The translations under genes and the position numbers were made by a program. A model generated the notes under the pieces. That model had not been told where the DNA came from, did no database searches, and saw nothing but the letters and a program-made list of their open reading frames with translations. 64,000 bases of DNA from Exiguobacterium acetylicum (lineage in GTDB: Bacteria > Bacillota > Bacilli > Exiguobacteriales > Exiguobacteriaceae), in assembly GCF_022170825.1 (NCBI RefSeq), contig NZ_CP081878.1, forward strand, positions 770,001 through 834,000, given 5' to 3'. Shown in pieces: positions 61,273 to 64,000 of this stretch; positions within the stretch are counted from its first letter, which is position 1, and the number at the start of each line of letters is the position of its first letter.

Positions 61273-62418
61273 ATGGGAATACGCGCCGCATATGTCCACA
61301 TCCCTTTTTGTGAACATATTTGTTATTACTGTGATTTCAATAAAGTCTTTTTAAAGAATCAGCCCGTCGATGAATATCTCGATGCACTCGAACGCGAAAT
61401 CGAACTGACGCTGAAACAATACCCGACGGATTATCTCGAGACGATTTTCGTCGGTGGCGGCACACCGACCGCTTTGAATGAACCGCAGATGCAACGTTTA
61501 ATGGAAATCATTCAGAAGCATTTGTTACCACTAACAGGTGACGATTTAGAGTACACGGTCGAGTCGAACCCGGATGGTGTATCAGAAGAGAAACTCGATA
61601 TCATGAAGGCGGGTGGCGTCAACCGCGTCAGTTTTGGTGTCCAGTCATTTGATGACGGATTGCTCGAACGCATCGGTCGGACGCACCGGGAAGCAAAAGT
61701 CGCGCAGACGCTCGACGCAGCAGCGAAACGGTTTGATAACATCTCCGTCGACTTGATGTTCGGGTTACCGAATCAGACGCTCGATCAGGTCCGCTACGAC
61801 GTCACGCGGGCACTTCAACTGCCGATTACACATATCTCATCTTATTCATTGATCTTAGAACCGCATACAGTCTTTGCGATTCAAGAGCGAAAAGGAAAGC
61901 TACCACTGCCGACGCAAGATCTCGAGGCAGAGATGTATCAAGTAATGATCGAAACGATAGAAGCGGGTGGATATGCGCAGTATGAGATCTCGAACTTCGC
62001 GGAAGCTGGTAAAGAGAGTCGGCATAATCGTGTCTACTGGGAAAATGATGAATACTACGGGTTCGGTGCAGGCTCACACAGCTACATCAATCAGACACGT
62101 CGTGCGAACATCGCACCGATTCCGCATTATATTAAAGCGGAAGGGTTACCGGTTCGAAAAGAGACGCCGTTGACGAACGTCGAGCGGATGGAAGAAGAGA
62201 TGTTCCTTGGACTTCGAATGAAGGACGGCGTATCACTCGAACGTTTCCGAGCGAAGTATGGAGTAGCATTTGAAGATGTCTTTGGTGACGTCATGAAACG
62301 GTTGTTGCCAAACGGTCTTGTCGAACAAACGGAGACACATATTCGTTTGACGCCAGCCGGAATTCCGCTAGCGAATGAAGTCTTCGCAGAGTTTATTGGT
62401 GAAGCGCAGGTTCAATGA
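61273..62418 (+). CDS. hemW: Radical SAM haem chaperone HemW
   Basis: 381 aa. Radical SAM cluster CEHICYYC (CxxxCxxC, about residues 13-20), glycine-rich FVGGGTPT, and the C-terminal HemN_C domain. HemW proteins bind and deliver haem; they were often named coproporphyrinogen III oxidase, but lack the HemN N-terminal region. AAAGGATGAGG precedes the ATG. Order lepA-hemW-hrcA as in Bacillus. Confidence 0.92.
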   Translation: MGIRAAYVHIPFCEHICYYCDFNKVFLKNQPVDEYLDALEREIELTLKQYPTDYLETIFVGGGTPTALNEPQMQRLMEIIQKHLLPLTGDDLEYTVESNPDGVSEEKLDIMKAGGVNRVSFGVQSFDDGLLERIGRTHREAKVAQTLDAAAKRFDNISVDLMFGLPNQTLDQVRYDVTRALQLPITHISSYSLILEPHTVFAIQERKGKLPLPTQDLEAEMYQVMIETIEAGGYAQYEISNFAEAGKESRHNRVYWENDEYYGFGAGSHSYINQTRRANIAPIPHYIKAEGLPVRKETPLTNVERMEEEMFLGLRMKDGVSLERFRAKYGVAFEDVFGDVMKRLLPNGLVEQTETHIRLTPAGIPLANEVFAEFIGEAQVQ

Positions 62419-62456
62419 GTCTTAAATCATTGAAAAGAAAAAGGACTGACTTAAAT

Positions 62457-62613
62457 AAGAATGACTCGTCTTTTCACGCCCTTTCCTCAGGCGAAACACA
62501 AGACCCGCTTTCCTGCTTCATTTAAGCAGGAAAGCGGGTCTTGTTTGTCTCTAACAGCGCAAAAATGCACTTTTTCCTGTAGGAGTGACGTGTGACGAGT
62601 CATTCTTTTTTTG
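62457..62613 (+). repeat. Nested palindromic element downstream of hemW
   Basis: Outer 14-bp perfect inverted repeat AAGAATGACTCGTC (62457-62470) / GACGAGTCATTCTT (62594-62607), followed by a T run. Inside: CGCC/GGCG, and a perfect 21-bp hairpin, arms 62498-62518 and 62524-62544, loop CATTT. It may terminate hemW transcription on plus. Terminal repeats and no coding content could also suit a small miniature element, but no target duplication is visible. Confidence 0.65.
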
Positions 62614-62636
62614 TTAGAACTAGGACGTGACAGTCC

Positions 62637-62817
62637 GTACTCGACTCCTAAAGGAAAAGAAAGCTTTCGTCAGGGATGGGTAAGACCCGACAGATCGCAT
62701 TGGATGCGAAGTGTCGCGACTTACCTCCCGTCTTTTAAAAGCGAGTATGACAGAAACGTTCATTGCTAAAACAGAATCTAAATCAGAATATCAGTCCATG
62801 TTTCCGTCATTTTTTTG
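62637..62817 (+). ncRNA. Candidate structured RNA ending in a terminator
   Basis: Helices read inward: TACTCG (62638)/CGAGTA (62742); AAAAG (62655)/CTTTT (62732); GGGA (62673)/TCCC (62726); GGTAAG (62679)/CTTACC (62720); CGACA (62688)/TGTCG (62712); TCGCAT-TGG-ATGCGA (62695-62709). Then ATGACAGAAAC (62747-62757) pairs with GTTTCCGTCAT (62800-62810) with one mismatch and is followed by eight T. No promoter is obvious, so it may belong to a longer transcript. It overlaps the 3' end of the small gene on minus. Confidence 0.5.
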
Positions 62818-62902
62818 ATTTCCTTAAAAAATAAGCAGTCGTTCCGATGACCGCGATGAACAGCCAGACAAAGACTCCTGCCATTGCCAATAATTCAATC
62901 AT
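62807..62902 (-). CDS. 31-residue hydrophobic peptide
   Basis: MIELLAMAGVFVWLFIAVIG followed by TTAYFLRKSKK: one membrane helix and a basic tail. AAAGG is 9 nt before this ATG; an ATG three codons earlier (62911) abuts the SD. Its promoter (TTGAAC-17-TACAGT) is well placed. It is divergent from hrcA and convergent with the structured RNA, whose terminator covers its last codon. Size and composition recall Bacillus type I toxins (BsrG/TxpA class), but a harmless small membrane protein is equally possible. Confidence 0.55.
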   Translation of the reverse strand: MIELLAMAGVFVWLFIAVIGTTAYFLRKSKK

Positions 62903-62930
62903 CCGATTCATCCTTTCTGTTCTTTGTTTC

Positions 62931-62959
62931 ACTGTATCGTAGAATGGGAAACTGTTCAA
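62931..62959 (-). promoter_or_regulatory. Promoter of the hydrophobic peptide gene
   Basis: Minus strand TTGAAC (62959-62954), 17 bp, TACAGT (62936-62931). Confidence 0.55.
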
Positions 62960-62976
62960 AGGGTCACGCAATTCGG

Positions 62977-63005
62977 TTGACATCGGACGGACAATTCCTT
63001 ATAGT
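62977..63005 (+). promoter_or_regulatory. hrcA promoter
   Basis: TTGACA (consensus -35), 17 bp, TATAGT. Start point is expected near 63012, just before CIRCE. Confidence 0.9.
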
Positions 63006-63016
63006 AAAAGATGTAA

Positions 63017-63043
63017 TTAGCACTCGTTAAAAGTGAGTGCTAA
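63017..63043. promoter_or_regulatory. CIRCE operator
   Basis: Perfect TTAGCACTC-N9-GAGTGCTAA, the HrcA binding site. It makes hrcA and the following chaperone genes (outside the window) autoregulated by heat through HrcA/GroE. Confidence 0.97.
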
Positions 63044-63064
63044 CAAAATAAGGTGGTGAAGAAG

Positions 63065-64000
63065 GTGCTGACGGATCGTCAATTGTTGATTTTACGTGCA
63101 ATCGTCGATGATTACATCAAGACTGCTCAACCCGTCGGCTCACGGACGCTCTCGAAAAGAGACGACGTGACGTTCAGTTCCGCGACCATTCGTAACGAGA
63201 TGGCGGACCTCGAAGAGATGGGTCTGATTGAAAAGCCACACACTTCCGCAGGTCGGATTCCTTCCGAACTCGGATACCGTTTTTATGTCGACCATCTGAT
63301 TCGTCCGGAAAGCATCACACCAAAAGAAGCACAGGCATTGAAATCACTCTTTGCCCATTCCGTGAATGAGAATGATCGGTTGATTCGGCACACAGCAGAC
63401 CTGTTGAGCGATTTAACCCATTACACGACGCTTGTACTTGGACCAAAAGAAGAAGGGCAACGTCTGCATCATCTGGAATTGATTCCTCTTGCCGAGGGTC
63501 GTGTCGTCATCGTTCTCGTCACCGAGACGGGACATGTCGAACACAAGACGTTGCAATTGAATCAAGCGTTATCCCAGGAAGCAGCGAGCCGGCTGATGGA
63601 ACGTCTGAACCAGACGTTACGCGGTACGCCGCTCTCAGCCTTACGCAGTCGATTGCTTGAAGAGATTCGCCGATTCCGTTCGGAGCACTCTGAACAGACG
63701 GTCTTGCTCTCAAAAGCACTTGATCTCGTCTTGACGGATCAAGAGGAGCGACCGTTCATCTATTTGGGCGGGAAAGCCAACATGTTCGATCAGCCCGAAT
63801 TTCAGGACGTTGCAAAACTACGACCGGTGCTCGAGTTGATCGAACAACAAGAAGCCGTTCTCGATTTTCTACGACCAAATCTTGATAATCAAATCTTGAT
63901 TACGATCGGTAGCGAGAACAACGTCGATGCATTAAAAGATTGTAGCGTCATCCGAGCTCACTATTCGGTCGACGGTGTCTCGATCGGAACACTTGCATTG
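63065..64000 (+). CDS. hrcA: Heat-inducible transcription repressor HrcA (partial, runs off the window)
   Basis: 312 codons are present without a stop; the C-terminus lies beyond 64000. N-terminal winged helix: [49 protein letters not shown], then [19 protein letters not shown] start with AGGTGGTG 6 nt upstream and CIRCE before it. In Bacillus grpE-dnaK-dnaJ follow. Confidence 0.95.
   Translation, partial: MLTDRQLLILRAIVDDYIKTAQPVGSRTLSKRDDVTFSSATIRNEMADLEEMGLIEKPHTSAGRIPSELGYRFYVDHLIRPESITPKEAQALKSLFAHSVNENDRLIRHTADLLSDLTHYTTLVLGPKEEGQRLHHLELIPLAEGRVVIVLVTETGHVEHKTLQLNQALSQEAASRLMERLNQTLRGTPLSALRSRLLEEIRRFRSEHSEQTVLLSKALDLVLTDQEERPFIYLGGKANMFDQPEFQDVAKLRPVLELIEQQEAVLDFLRPNLDNQILITIGSENNVDALKDCSVIRAHYSVDGVSIGTLAL

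Noticed and set aside
62457-62613. Insertion-sequence remnant
   Set aside because: No transposase fragment and no flanking target duplication could be seen, so only a palindromic element is reported.

Overview
The window is chromosomal DNA of a low-to-medium GC Firmicute of the order Bacillales. Gene order and protein resemblance point to Exiguobacterium or a close relative; the genus is an inference, not a database match. The run yqeG-yqeH-aroE-yhbY-nadD-yqeK-rsfS-yqeM-comEA-comEC-yqzM-holA-rpsT-lepA-hemW-hrcA follows the Bacillus order. It lacks comEB, and the sporulation genes gpr and spoIIP are missing between rpsT and lepA, which fits a non-sporulating lineage. I saw no rRNA, tRNA, CRISPR array, transposase or prophage.

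Layout. 1-6.6 kb: acyl-CoA ligase (lcfB) behind a FadR-type operator, methylglyoxal synthase, a small membrane protein behind a Fur-like box, the secretion-stress two-component pair cssRS, competence regulator comK, two unknown small proteins and a truncated haemoglobin. 6.6-16.7 kb: addBA recombination nuclease, then an overlapping receiver-only regulator and multidomain histidine kinase. 16.8-26.6 kb: a YisL protein, a methyltransferase and a C30 carotenoid cluster (two CrtI/CrtN-type desaturases and crtM on plus; a CrtP-like oxidase, glycosyltransferase, acyltransferase and CruF-type hydratase on minus). The two arms converge on a 420-base non-coding stretch full of hairpins. 26.7-31.5 kb: pssA, ybaK, MATE exporter, enoyl-CoA hydratase with a second FadR-type box, CPA2 antiporter. 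31.6-42.6 kb: maltodextrin locus (neopullulanase-type enzyme, malEFG, membrane-tethered amylase, LacI-type regulator, GH65 phosphorylase) with repeated LacI/CcpA-type operators. 42.8-48.8 kb: YitT protein, HAD phosphatase, DUF2929 protein, iadA, thioredoxin-like protein, psd, ArsB/NhaD-type permease. 48.9-64 kb: the conserved housekeeping/competence run, ending inside hrcA behind a CIRCE element.

The most unusual features are non-coding. At 22.2-22.55 kb, minus strand, three hairpins have different stems but the same hexaloop UCCCCG; a further hairpin has a C5 loop, and a 20-bp terminator carries the same motif in its loop. This looks like a multi-loop anti-Shine-Dalgarno small RNA. At 62.4-62.9 kb, between hemW and hrcA, there is a nested palindromic element, then a highly folded RNA candidate whose terminator overlaps the 3' end of a convergent 31-residue hydrophobic peptide gene, an arrangement resembling a type I toxin-antitoxin locus. 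Two genes also show start-site hairpins: one between SD and AUG, one that could hide the SD.
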